A DNA stretch of 64,000 bases from UMGS1601 sp900553335 (GTDB lineage Bacteria > Bacillota > Clostridia > Oscillospirales > Ruminococcaceae): positions 204,826 to 268,825 of the forward strand of contig CALEUW010000018.1 in NCBI GenBank assembly GCA_937920725.1. The letters are read 5' to 3'. Of this stretch, positions 1 through 8,737 are shown in pieces (within the stretch, counting starts at the first letter, position 1; each line of letters starts with the position of its first letter). Made by a program: the position numbers and the translations under genes. The notes under the pieces were generated by a model that had not been told where the DNA came from, made no database searches, and saw nothing but the letters and a program-made list of their open reading frames with translations.

Positions 1-842
1 CGCTTTTAGCGATCGCAAAGGGAAGAGATATTGCCCTTGCAAATAAAGAAACGCTTGTTACAGGAGGAAAACTTGTGACAGAATCTGCGGCGCAAAAGGG
101 AGTTAAAATCTACCCTATAGATTCTGAGCATTCGGCAATTTTTCAGTGCTTGCAGGGGAATGAAAAAAATAAAATCAAAAAGATAATTCTGACCGCCTCC
201 GGAGGTCCGTTTTACGGAAAGAAAAAAAGCGAGCTTATGAACGTAACAGTCAAAGATGCTTTGAATCACCCCAACTGGTCAATGGGCAGCAAGATAACAA
301 TAGATTCGGCAACGCTCATGAACAAAGGACTTGAATTTATTGAAGCGATGTGGCTTTTTGATTTAAAGCCGGAACAGATCGAAATCGTTGTCCATAGAGA
401 AAGCGTTATTCATTCAGCAGTTGAATATGAGGACAATTCAATTATTGCACAAATGGGAGTTCCCGATATGAAAATACCCATTCAGTATTCTCTTTTGTAT
501 CCACGCCGTATTGAATGTCCGGCAAAGAGTCTTTCCCTGACTGATTATGGAACGCTTAATTTTGCTAAACCTGATTTAGAAACCTTCGATTGCCTTGATG
601 CGTGCATTAAAGCTATAAGTATGGGCGGGATAATGCCTGCACTTGTGAACGGTGCCAATGAAGCGGCGGTTGAGTTGTTCTTGAACAATAAAATCGGCTT
701 TTTGCAAATCGGCGAGCTTGTTAAAAGCACTTTATCTGAGTTTAAAAACAAAAGTGTGGAAAGCCTTCAAGATGTGCTTGACGCTGATAAATCAGCAAGA
801 GATTTTGTTAAAATAAAAACACAAAACAAGGAGTTAAGATGA
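1..842 (+). CDS. dxr: 1-deoxy-D-xylulose 5-phosphate reductoisomerase, C-terminal part
   Basis: The reading frame is already open at base 3 and runs to the TGA at 840-842, so the N-terminal NADPH-binding half lies outside the window. The visible part starts LLAIAKGRDIALANKETLV, the conserved core of DXR, and continues with the substrate and metal-binding segments SGGPF, NHPNWSMGSKITIDSATLMNKG and HRESVIHS, then the C-terminal helical domain. The enzyme makes 2-C-methyl-D-erythritol 4-phosphate, the committed step of the MEP isoprenoid pathway, in the cytoplasm. Its stop overlaps the rseP start by 4 bases (ATGA), so the two are translationally coupled, and ispG follows. A GTG at 75 is internal, not the start. 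The assignment is firm. Confidence 0.96.
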   Translation, partial: LLAIAKGRDIALANKETLVTGGKLVTESAAQKGVKIYPIDSEHSAIFQCLQGNEKNKIKKIILTASGGPFYGKKKSELMNVTVKDALNHPNWSMGSKITIDSATLMNKGLEFIEAMWLFDLKPEQIEIVVHRESVIHSAVEYEDNSIIAQMGVPDMKIPIQYSLLYPRRIECPAKSLSLTDYGTLNFAKPDLETFDCLDACIKAISMGGIMPALVNGANEAAVELFLNNKIGFLQIGELVKSTLSEFKNKSVESLQDVLDADKSARDFVKIKTQNKELR

Positions 843-1900
843 ACGCATTTATCGGAATAATTATTGCAATTTTAGTTTTTGGACTTATTATTTTTATCCA
901 TGAGCTTGGACATTTTGTTGTTGCTAAGCTTTGTAAAGTCAAAGTGGATCAGTTTGCTCTTGGAATGGGACCTGCTATTTTAAAATTTCAAAAGGGCGAA
1001 ACACTTTATGCTTTAAGACTTTTTCCGTTCGGAGGGTATTGCTCAATGGAGGGAGAAAATGATGAAAGCGATAACGAGAGAGCATTTTGTAATAAAAAGG
1101 TATGGCAGCGAATTCTAATTGTTGTAGCCGGCGCTGTTATGAATCTTGTACTGGGCCTTATAGTAGTAATGATCATGATTTCAACACAGGATGCAATAAC
1201 AAGCAGTAAAATATCATGGTTTTCTAAGGATGCTGTTTCAAATCAAAGCGGACTTATGCTGGGCGATGAGATAAAAAGCATTAACGGCATGCACATTTTT
1301 TCTGAAGTTGATATGTCTTATCAGCTTCAGTCTGATGAGGACGGAGTATTTGATTTTACAGTCGAGCGAAACGGCGAAACCGTAGAGCTTAAAAACGTAA
1401 AATTCGCTCTTGATGAAACGGAAAACGGAAATGTCCTGCGTCTTGATTTTAAAGTGAGTCCTATAGATATAACTCCGCTTTCTGTCTGTGAATATTCAGT
1501 TAAAACCAGCATTTCTTACGGAAGGCTTGTGCTTGTTTCACTTAAGGATCTTGTATTTGGAAAATACAAAATAAACGACTTGTCAGGTCCTGTAGGAATA
1601 GTTTCGGTGATGAGCGAAGTAGTCGGTTCAAATGCCGGATCTTCCGGAATAGATTGGTATTCGCTTTTTCAACAGCTTTTATCTTTGGCAGCGCTTATCA
1701 CTATCAATGTAGGATTGTTTAATCTTTTGCCGCTTCCGGCTTTGGACGGAGGAAGGCTTATTTTCCTGATAATCGAAGCTATAAGAAGAAAACCTATTCC
1801 TGCAAAATATGAGGGATATGTTCATACGGCAGGCTTTGCTCTTTTGATGATTCTAATGGTGTATATAACAGCGCATGACATTTTTAAACTGTTTGGATAA
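839..1900 (+). CDS. rseP: RIP metalloprotease RseP (site-2 protease)
   Basis: This 353-aa membrane zinc protease has HELGH at residues 21-25 in the first membrane helix, a PDZ domain in the middle (about residues 125-190, with SGLMLGDEIKSINGM), and the second metal-ligand motif LPALDGGRL with D303 in a late membrane helix. The family cleaves transmembrane anti-sigma factors and remnant signal peptides inside the membrane. The start follows AAGGAGTTAAG and overlaps the dxr stop by 4 bases. The order dxr-rseP-ispG-polC is common in clostridia. The actual substrate cannot be read from this window. Confidence 0.95.
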   Translation: MNAFIGIIIAILVFGLIIFIHELGHFVVAKLCKVKVDQFALGMGPAILKFQKGETLYALRLFPFGGYCSMEGENDESDNERAFCNKKVWQRILIVVAGAVMNLVLGLIVVMIMISTQDAITSSKISWFSKDAVSNQSGLMLGDEIKSINGMHIFSEVDMSYQLQSDEDGVFDFTVERNGETVELKNVKFALDETENGNVLRLDFKVSPIDITPLSVCEYSVKTSISYGRLVLVSLKDLVFGKYKINDLSGPVGIVSVMSEVVGSNAGSSGIDWYSLFQQLLSLAALITINVGLFNLLPLPALDGGRLIFLIIEAIRRKPIPAKYEGYVHTAGFALLMILMVYITAHDIFKLFG

Positions 1901-1916
1901 TTCGGAGTTGATAAAA

Positions 1917-2954
1917 ATGAGAAAGGTAAGAGAAGTTAAAGTAGGCGGACTGACGCTTAACGGAAATAAGATCTATATACAGTCAATGCTGAACGTTCCT
2001 TCGACTGATATTGAGGGAAGTGTTAAGCAGGCAAAAAGACTTGAAGAGGCAGGATGTGAGATAGTAAGAGCGGCGATTCCTGATATGGCTGCTGTAAAGC
2101 TTATTCCTGCAATAAAAAAAGAGATAAGCATTCCGCTCGTTGCGGATATTCATTTTGATTATCGTCTTGCAATAGCTTCTGTTGATGCGGGAGTGGATAA
2201 AATAAGAATCAATCCCGGAAATATTGGTTCAAAGGACAAAGTCCAGGCAGTAGTCGATAAGTGTAAAAGCAAGAAAATTCCTATAAGGATCGGAGTTAAT
2301 TCCGGTTCCTTGGAGAAGGAAATTCTTGCAGAATACGGATCGCCGTGTGCCGATGCGTTGGTTGAAAGCGCTATGGGGCACGTCAGGATCTTAGAAGAAC
2401 TTGGATTTTATGACACAGTTATTTCAATAAAATCATCAAATGTAAAAACAATGATAGAAAGCTATAGAAAACTGTCAAGTATGTGCGATTATCCTCTTCA
2501 TCTCGGAGTTACGGAAGCCGGAACAGAGCGAATGGGACTTATCAAATCAGCTGTAGGAATCGGCTCGCTTTTGATTGACGGAATAGGCGAAACGATAAGG
2601 GTTTCTCTCACGGACGATCCTGTTTTGGAAATAAAGGCTGCTAAGGATATTTTAAAGTCTATCGGTAAAACAAAGGGTGTAAAAATTGTATCATGTCCTA
2701 CCTGCGGAAGAACAAGAATTGATTTGATTTCTTTAGCAAAAGAGGTTGAAGAGAAAACAAAAAATATAGATAAGGACATTACAGTTGCAGTAATGGGCTG
2801 TGTAGTTAATGGTCCGGGTGAGGCAAGAGAAGCGGATATAGGTCTTGCAGGCGGTGATGGAGTTGCTGTTATTTTTAAGGGTGACAAGATTATTAAAAAG
2901 GTAAGAGAAGCGGATGCCGTATCAGCTCTTTTAGAGGAAATAGATAAGCTTTAA
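1917..2954 (+). CDS. ispG: 4-hydroxy-3-methylbut-2-en-1-yl diphosphate synthase
   Basis: This 345-aa enzyme converts MEcPP to HMBPP in the MEP pathway using a [4Fe-4S] cluster. The N-terminal TIM barrel starts at KVGGLTLNGNKIYIQSM and includes VADIHFDYRLA and DKIRINPGNIG. The C-terminal iron-sulfur domain carries CPTCGRTRIDL and MGCVVNGPGEARE, which supply the three cysteine ligands and the conserved glutamate. The open frame extends 42 bases further upstream, but ATG 1917 follows CGGAG at normal spacing and matches the family N-terminus. It starts 16 bases after rseP and is probably in the same transcript. Confidence 0.95.
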   Translation: MRKVREVKVGGLTLNGNKIYIQSMLNVPSTDIEGSVKQAKRLEEAGCEIVRAAIPDMAAVKLIPAIKKEISIPLVADIHFDYRLAIASVDAGVDKIRINPGNIGSKDKVQAVVDKCKSKKIPIRIGVNSGSLEKEILAEYGSPCADALVESAMGHVRILEELGFYDTVISIKSSNVKTMIESYRKLSSMCDYPLHLGVTEAGTERMGLIKSAVGIGSLLIDGIGETIRVSLTDDPVLEIKAAKDILKSIGKTKGVKIVSCPTCGRTRIDLISLAKEVEEKTKNIDKDITVAVMGCVVNGPGEAREADIGLAGGDGVAVIFKGDKIIKKVREADAVSALLEEIDKL

Positions 2955-2980
2955 AGACATAAAAGTGAAAGGGAAAATAG

Positions 2981-5900
2981 ATGGAGAAATTTTATCTTGA
3001 AAATTTTTTTGAGGAATATAAAAAACTGATACCAAGGTCCTGCGAGAAAGCACGAATTTTAAAGCTTTACACAAATGAAGCAAAAACTATGCTTAAGTGC
3101 GTATGTGCATATGATGCGCTTGCGTCTTATATGGACATAAAAACAGTAGAAAAGAATTTCCGTGACGCTCTTTCGCTCGAACGCTTTGTGCTTGAGCCGC
3201 ATTTTAATCCAAGCCTTTTATGCGCTGATTATTTTCCGGAGATAGTTTTATTTTTAAAGGACAAATTTTCTGTTGTGAACGGTTTTTTCGATGGAGCCAA
3301 AGCGTATTTTACAGATAATGTTTTAGAAATCGCTCTTGCAAACGGAGGATATAATCTTTTAAAGAGCGCAGGAATTGAAACTGCTTTGCCAAGTCTTATT
3401 TACGATTTGTTTTCCACCAACATTTCAGTTAAGTTTTCCGGAAAGCTTGGACTTGACAAGGAGCAGGTTCTGATCAATCATCAAAGGGTGCTTGAAAGTA
3501 TTCCTATGCCTGAGTACATACCTCCGAAAAAAGAAGAAGCTGACAATAAAACATTTACTCATTGCACAGCTGATTTTACAAGATATATGCTTGATGCAGA
3601 CAACGCAATGCTTTTAAAGGGTAAGAAGATAACTTCTGACTCTGAGCTTGTGCCGCTCAGCAACCTTGAAGTAGGAATGGAGAAGGTTTGCGTTTGGGGA
3701 GATGTTTTTTCTGTTGACACAAGAGAAACCAAAAATGGAATGCTCATTGCAAATATTTTCATCACCGACTATACAAATTCATACGCTGTAAAGATGCTCG
3801 GATCACCTAACAAAAGAGCTAGGCTTTCTAAGGATAAGCTTCTCGCCATTTTAGATAATATAAAAAAAGGTTCAACAATAATTCTTCGAGGAAACGTAGT
3901 CGAAGATACATATGATCGAACATCAAATATTGAGCCTGAGGATATTTTGACTGTTAAGCGAATACTTAAAAAGGATACATATGATCAAAAAAGAGTAGAA
4001 CTTCACTGCCATACTAATATGTCGGCAATGGATGCGCTTACTCCTGCGGACAAGCTTGTAACAAGAGCTTTTTCTTGGGGACATAAGGCGCTCGCCATAA
4101 CGGATCACGGCGTATGTCAGGGATTCCCTGACGCAATGTACTGCGTTGACAAGATAAGAAAAGACGGCGGAGATTTTAAGGTCATTTACGGAATCGAAGC
4201 ATATGAGGTAAACGACGACAACGGTGAGAATCCTCTTGAGGTAAAACGACCTTATCATCAGATCATTCTTGTAAAAGATAAAGTTGGTCTTAAAAACTTG
4301 TATAAGCTCGTATCTTATTCCAATCTAAACTACTTTTACAAGCGACCGAGAATACCAAAATCGGAGCTTATCAAGCATAGAGAGGGACTTATTCTCGGAA
4401 GCGCCTGCGAAGCCGGAGAGGTAATACAAGCTTATTTAAGAGGCGAACCGTATGATAAGATAAAGGAGCTTGCAAGCTTTTACGATTATCTTGAAATACA
4501 GCCCGTATGCAACAATTCATTTATGATCCGCTCCGAGCGTGAGCCGTATAACAGAATTAAGACACAGCAGGATTTAATAGATATAAATTTGTTTATAGTA
4601 CAGCTCGGCGAGGATTTGAACAAGCCTGTTTGTGCAACGGGCGACGTCCACTTTATGGATGAAACGGATTCGCATTTCAGGGCGATTTTGCAGGCGGGAC
4701 AAGGATATACCGATGCGGATCATCAGCCTCCTATTTACTTTAAGACAACTGATGAGATGATGGAGGAATTTATTCCGTATCTAGGAGAAGAAAAGGCAAG
4801 AGAAGTTGTAATTACAAACACGAATCTTATTGCCGATATGACAGATCCCGAGCTTAGAGCGTTTCCTAAGGGAACGTTTACGCCTCATATCGAGGGAGCA
4901 AACGAAGAGCTTGAGGATATATGCTGGAGAAGAGCGAAGGAGATTTATGGTGATCCTGTTCCTGAAATCGTTCACAAGCGTTTAAAAAGAGAGCTTGATT
5001 CTATCATAAAGCACGGATTTGCGGTTTTGTATGTTATTGCGAAACGACTTGTTGCGAATTCCGTTGAGAATGGCTATCAGGTAGGTTCTCGTGGATCGGT
5101 AGGCTCATCGTTTGTAGCCTCGATGTCGGGAATTTCCGAGGTAAACCCTTTGATGCCGCATTATGTTTGCCCGGAATGTAAATACAGCGAGTTTATAACT
5201 GACGGTTCGGTAGGTTCCGGATATGACCTGCCGCCGAAAAAGTGTCCTAAGTGCGGTGCTGATCTGCACCGTGACGGACATGATATTCCGTTTGAAACGT
5301 TCTTAGGCTTCAACGGCGATAAATCGCCTGATATTGACCTTAACTTTTCAGGGGATTATCAGTCTAAGGCTCACAGATATACCGAAGAGCTTTTCGGACG
5401 GGATCACGTTTTTAAGGCGGGGACTATCGGTTCTATAGCTGAAAAAACGGCAAAGGGATTCGTTTTAAAATATCTTGAGGAACGAGGACGAACTGCAAAT
5501 CCTGCTGAAATACAGCGTCTTGCAGCAGGCTGTACCGGTGTTAAGAGAACAACAGGACAGCACCCCGGAGGAATGGTTGTAATTCCCGATGAATATGAGG
5601 TTTACGACTTTACCCCGGTTCAGCACCCGGCAGAAAAAACTGACGTTGATATAATTACGACTCACTTTGACTTTAACTCTCTGCATGATACTATACTAAA
5701 GCTTGACGAGCTTGGTCACGATGTTCCTACGCTTTATAAATATCTTGAGGATATGACCGGACTTGACATTACAAAAATAGATATGTCGGACGAAGCGGTT
5801 TATTCTCTGTTTACGTCTACCGAAGCACTTGGAGTAACGCCTGAGGAAATAGGCTCTCAGACGGGAACGCTTGCTATCCCTGAGATGGGAACGCCGTTTG

Positions 5901-6760
5901 TAAGGCAGATGCTTCTAGATGCAAACCCACAAAACTTTTCCGATCTTTTGCAGATATCGGGTTTGTCGCACGGAACTGACGTATGGCTCGGAAATGCACA
6001 AGAGCTTATTAAAAACGGAACCTGCACTATTTCAGAGGTTATCGGAACTCGTGACAGCATTATGACTTATCTTATATATCACGGAGTTGATCCGTCACTT
6101 TCGTTTAAAATCATGGAGATAACGAGAAAAGGTAATGCACCTAAGCTTTTAACTGATGAGATGAAGCAAAATATGCTTGATCATGACGTTCCTCAGTGGT
6201 ATATTGATTCGTGCCTGAAGATAAAGTATATGTTCCCGAAGGCTCATGCTGCTGCTTATGTAACTGCGGCAATACGATTGGCATGGTTTAAGGTCCATCG
6301 TCCGCTTGAGTTTTATTCTGCTATTTTTACAGTAAGAGGAGAGGACTTTGACGCAGAAAGCGCTATGCAGGGAAAAGACGGAGTTCAGTTTAAAATAAAA
6401 GACTTAAAGCTTCGTGAAAACAAAACGGCAAAGGATGAAGGAACGCTTGAAACGCTTATGATAATCAATGAAATGTTGTGCAGAGGTTTTGAGTTTCTGC
6501 CGATTGATATAAATAAGAGCCATGCTACAATTTATAAGATTGAAGACGGAAAGCTAAGACTTCCGTTTATATCTATGCAGGGTGTTGGTGAGAATGCTGC
6601 AAAGAGCATATATAAAAAAGCTCAAAACGGTGATTTTCTGTCTATTGAGGAGTTTCAAAGTCAGTCCGGTGTTTCAAAAACTGTAATTGATACTCTTGAA
6701 TCTATCGGTGCATTCGGTGATTTGCCGAAAAGTAACCAATATAGCTTGTTTAATTTTTAA
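2981..6760 (+). CDS. polC: PolC-type DNA polymerase III alpha subunit, lacking the exonuclease domain
   Basis: This 1259-aa replicative polymerase has the expected order: N-terminal domain (about 1-200), OB fold (about 225-335), PHP domain from R338 (ELHCHTNMSAMDA, AITDHG), zinc-finger region with CPEC/CPKC (about 730-770), palm with catalytic DKSPDIDL (D784, D786), fingers and helix-hairpin-helix regions, and a C-terminal clamp-binding motif QYSLFNF at 1253-1259. In typical PolC the DEDD proofreading exonuclease (about 170-190 aa, starting FDVETTG) is inserted after the PHP segment IYGxEAY. Here IYGIEAYEVNDD (402-413) runs straight into KRPYHQIIL (422-430). None of the exonuclease motifs is present, and the protein is shorter than the usual ~1430 aa by about that length. 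The frame is intact. It ends the dxr-rseP-ispG run. Confidence 0.95.
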   Translation: MEKFYLENFFEEYKKLIPRSCEKARILKLYTNEAKTMLKCVCAYDALASYMDIKTVEKNFRDALSLERFVLEPHFNPSLLCADYFPEIVLFLKDKFSVVNGFFDGAKAYFTDNVLEIALANGGYNLLKSAGIETALPSLIYDLFSTNISVKFSGKLGLDKEQVLINHQRVLESIPMPEYIPPKKEEADNKTFTHCTADFTRYMLDADNAMLLKGKKITSDSELVPLSNLEVGMEKVCVWGDVFSVDTRETKNGMLIANIFITDYTNSYAVKMLGSPNKRARLSKDKLLAILDNIKKGSTIILRGNVVEDTYDRTSNIEPEDILTVKRILKKDTYDQKRVELHCHTNMSAMDALTPADKLVTRAFSWGHKALAITDHGVCQGFPDAMYCVDKIRKDGGDFKVIYGIEAYEVNDDNGENPLEVKRPYHQIILVKDKVGLKNLYKLVSYSNLNYFYKRPRIPKSELIKHREGLILGSACEAGEVIQAYLRGEPYDKIKELASFYDYLEIQPVCNNSFMIRSEREPYNRIKTQQDLIDINLFIVQLGEDLNKPVCATGDVHFMDETDSHFRAILQAGQGYTDADHQPPIYFKTTDEMMEEFIPYLGEEKAREVVITNTNLIADMTDPELRAFPKGTFTPHIEGANEELEDICWRRAKEIYGDPVPEIVHKRLKRELDSIIKHGFAVLYVIAKRLVANSVENGYQVGSRGSVGSSFVASMSGISEVNPLMPHYVCPECKYSEFITDGSVGSGYDLPPKKCPKCGADLHRDGHDIPFETFLGFNGDKSPDIDLNFSGDYQSKAHRYTEELFGRDHVFKAGTIGSIAEKTAKGFVLKYLEERGRTANPAEIQRLAAGCTGVKRTTGQHPGGMVVIPDEYEVYDFTPVQHPAEKTDVDIITTHFDFNSLHDTILKLDELGHDVPTLYKYLEDMTGLDITKIDMSDEAVYSLFTSTEALGVTPEEIGSQTGTLAIPEMGTPFVRQMLLDANPQNFSDLLQISGLSHGTDVWLGNAQELIKNGTCTISEVIGTRDSIMTYLIYHGVDPSLSFKIMEITRKGNAPKLLTDEMKQNMLDHDVPQWYIDSCLKIKYMFPKAHAAAYVTAAIRLAWFKVHRPLEFYSAIFTVRGEDFDAESAMQGKDGVQFKIKDLKLRENKTAKDEGTLETLMIINEMLCRGFEFLPIDINKSHATIYKIEDGKLRLPFISMQGVGENAAKSIYKKAQNGDFLSIEEFQSQSGVSKTVIDTLESIGAFGDLPKSNQYSLFNF

Positions 6761-6766
6761 AAGCGC

Positions 6767-6795
6767 TTGACAAGATGAATTTTTTATGCTATTAT
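6767..6795 (+). promoter_or_regulatory. Sigma-A promoter of the his operon
   Basis: TTGACA at 6767-6772, a 17-base spacer and TATTAT at 6790-6795 form a near-consensus promoter. It begins 6 bases after the polC stop and lies upstream of hisZ, so the histidine genes have their own start point. Confidence 0.8.
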
Positions 6796-6816
6796 GCTAA
6801 CATGATAATGTGATAA

Positions 6817-6836
6817 CACTTTAGCGCGATAAAGTG
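6817..6836. promoter_or_regulatory. Dyad in the hisZ leader, operator-like
   Basis: CACTTTA at 6817-6823 and TAAAGTG at 6830-6836 are a perfect 7-base inverted repeat with a 6-base centre. It lies about 20 bases downstream of the -10 box, where a repressor would block early transcription. No T-box features are seen in this leader, so a protein-based control is plausible, but the regulator is not known. Confidence 0.4.
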
Positions 6837-6889
6837 AACAGCGTAAATATAGAGCATAGAATGTTATGAGTTAGAATGGAGAGAAATAA

Positions 6890-8101
6890 ATGAAAAGATA
6901 CGAGCTTATAACTCCGGAGGGTACGAGAGATTTGCTTTTTGACGAATGTCTTGCCAAAAGAGAAGCGGAAAAAAGAATTTCTGATATATTTATTAGTCAC
7001 GGCTACAGCGAGGTTGTAACGACCGGAATTGAGTTTTACGATGTTTTCTCAAAAGGCTCAAGAACCGTTAAGCAGGAGGCGCTCTATAAGCTTACAGACT
7101 CGAAGGGAAGGCTTATTGTTCTGCGACCTGATTCAACGATTCCGATTGCAAGACTTGTTGCGACAAGACTTAAGGAAGCATCACTTCCTCTCAGGCTTTA
7201 TTATAATCAGCCGTATTTTGAAAACAACGCTCTTTTAAAAGGACATTCGGATGAAGTCACACAGGCGGGAATCGAGCTTATCGGAACAAAGTCCAGAAAG
7301 GCTGATTTTGAAGTATTATCGTTGGCTGTTGAAGCTCTTTCTGCTATTGATCCTGATAATTTCAGAATTGAGATAGGAAATGTAGGAATTTTCAAAGAGC
7401 TTGTAGCGCAGCTTAAGGTGGACCATGAAACAGCGGAGCAGATAAGATATCTTATCGTCAATAAAAATTATCCTGCGTTAAACGATCTTTTGGATACCTT
7501 TGGTGACAACGATGTTATAAGAGCTTTAAAGGAGCTTCCTCGTTTGTTCGGCAAGAAAGAGGTTTTTGAAAGAGTGGAAAAGCTTTTTGTAAACGAAACA
7601 ATAAGAGATATTTTGGCTGACTTGAAATACGTTTATGAATCTCTTCTTACGCTGGGAATCAAGGAAAACCTATCTGTTGATCTTGGTTCAGTAAATAAGA
7701 TCGACTACTATACAGGGCTTACGTTTAAAGGTTATATCGCAGGAATCGGCGAGGATGTGCTGGCAGGAGGAAGATACAATCATCTTATATCCGAATTCGG
7801 ATATGATCAGCCTGCAACGGGATTCGGTATAAATGTCAATGCATGTGCTTCATTGCTTTTGAAGAATAACGCAGCTCCGAAAACAAAGGTGAGCGATGTC
7901 ATAGTATTCAGCGAGCTAAAGGACGTCATGAAAGCGATCGGATATTCGAATTCGCTCGCAAAAGACGGAGTCGTGGTTGAAAATTCAGTTTTTGAAACGC
8001 TTGAGGAAACAAAAGAATACGCCTTGAAAAAAGGAATTTCAAAGCTTGTGTTCGTAGCGGACGAAATAAAAGATTTTGATTTGAAAGGCGGTGCTATATA
8101 A
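6890..8101 (+). CDS. hisZ: ATP phosphoribosyltransferase regulatory subunit HisZ
   Basis: This 403-aa paralogue of histidyl-tRNA synthetase begins MKRYELITPEGTRDLLFDE and has the class II motif region LRPDSTIPIARLVATRL. Its middle and C-terminal parts (SVDLGSVNKIDYYTGLTFKGY, EDVLAGGRYNHLI) are HisZ-like, and the anticodon-binding domain of a true HisRS is not recognisable. HisZ is required by the short form of HisG, which follows directly and is 208 aa, so the pair forms the first histidine enzyme. The stop and the hisG start share one base (TAATG). Confidence 0.93.
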   Translation: MKRYELITPEGTRDLLFDECLAKREAEKRISDIFISHGYSEVVTTGIEFYDVFSKGSRTVKQEALYKLTDSKGRLIVLRPDSTIPIARLVATRLKEASLPLRLYYNQPYFENNALLKGHSDEVTQAGIELIGTKSRKADFEVLSLAVEALSAIDPDNFRIEIGNVGIFKELVAQLKVDHETAEQIRYLIVNKNYPALNDLLDTFGDNDVIRALKELPRLFGKKEVFERVEKLFVNETIRDILADLKYVYESLLTLGIKENLSVDLGSVNKIDYYTGLTFKGYIAGIGEDVLAGGRYNHLISEFGYDQPATGFGINVNACASLLLKNNAAPKTKVSDVIVFSELKDVMKAIGYSNSLAKDGVVVENSVFETLEETKEYALKKGISKLVFVADEIKDFDLKGGAI

Positions 8102-8727
8102 TGAAACCGCTTAGAATTGCATTAACAAAAGGCAGACTTGAAAAGGATACAGTGTCGCTTTTTGAAAAAATAGGATATGACTGTACAGCAGTAAGAGAAA
8201 AGGGAAGAAAGCTTATTTTGCCTGTGTCTGACGGAAGGATCGAAGTTGTTTTGGCAAAGGCAAATGATGTTATTACATATGTTGAACACGGCGTTTGCGA
8301 TATGGGAGTTGTCGGAAAGGACACCATTATGGAAATGGGCGGCTCTTTCTTCGAGCTTTGCGACTTAGGATTTGGAAAGTGCAGATTTGCCCTTGCAACA
8401 AAAAAAGGAAGTCCTTTTTACGGAGGATATGGAATAAAAACAATAGCTACGAAATATCCAAACGTCGCAAGAGGATATTTTGAGAGCAAAGGAATGGATA
8501 TAGAGGCTATAAAAATCGAGGGTTCGGTAGAGCTTGCTCCGCTTTTAGAGCTTTCGGACGGAATAGTTGATATAGTTGAAACGGGAACAACATTAAAAGA
8601 AAACGGGCTTGAGGTAATTGAAGATATTGCCCCTATCTCAGCGAGAGTAATAGTAAACCGTGTGTCAATGAAGCTTAGACAAAAGGAAATTGAAGAGCTT
8701 TTGGAGTTAATGGAAAACAACAAGTAG
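8101..8727 (+). CDS. hisG: ATP phosphoribosyltransferase catalytic subunit, short form
   Basis: This 208-aa enzyme joins ATP and PRPP to phosphoribosyl-ATP, the first step of histidine synthesis. It has the two periplasmic-binding-like lobes of HisG and the PRPP-binding stretch ELSDGIVDIVETGTTLKENGL near residue 160. The C-terminal regulatory ACT-like domain of long HisG is absent, which fits the HisZ gene immediately upstream. Translation is coupled to hisZ by a one-base overlap. Confidence 0.95.
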   Translation: MKPLRIALTKGRLEKDTVSLFEKIGYDCTAVREKGRKLILPVSDGRIEVVLAKANDVITYVEHGVCDMGVVGKDTIMEMGGSFFELCDLGFGKCRFALATKKGSPFYGGYGIKTIATKYPNVARGYFESKGMDIEAIKIEGSVELAPLLELSDGIVDIVETGTTLKENGLEVIEDIAPISARVIVNRVSMKLRQKEIEELLELMENNK

Positions 8728-8737
8728 AGGTGTCAAA

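Noticed and set aside
6761..6889. T-box or histidine attenuator before hisZ
   Set aside because: No specifier helix, T-box sequence, His-codon leader peptide or T-run terminator; only a short dyad is present.
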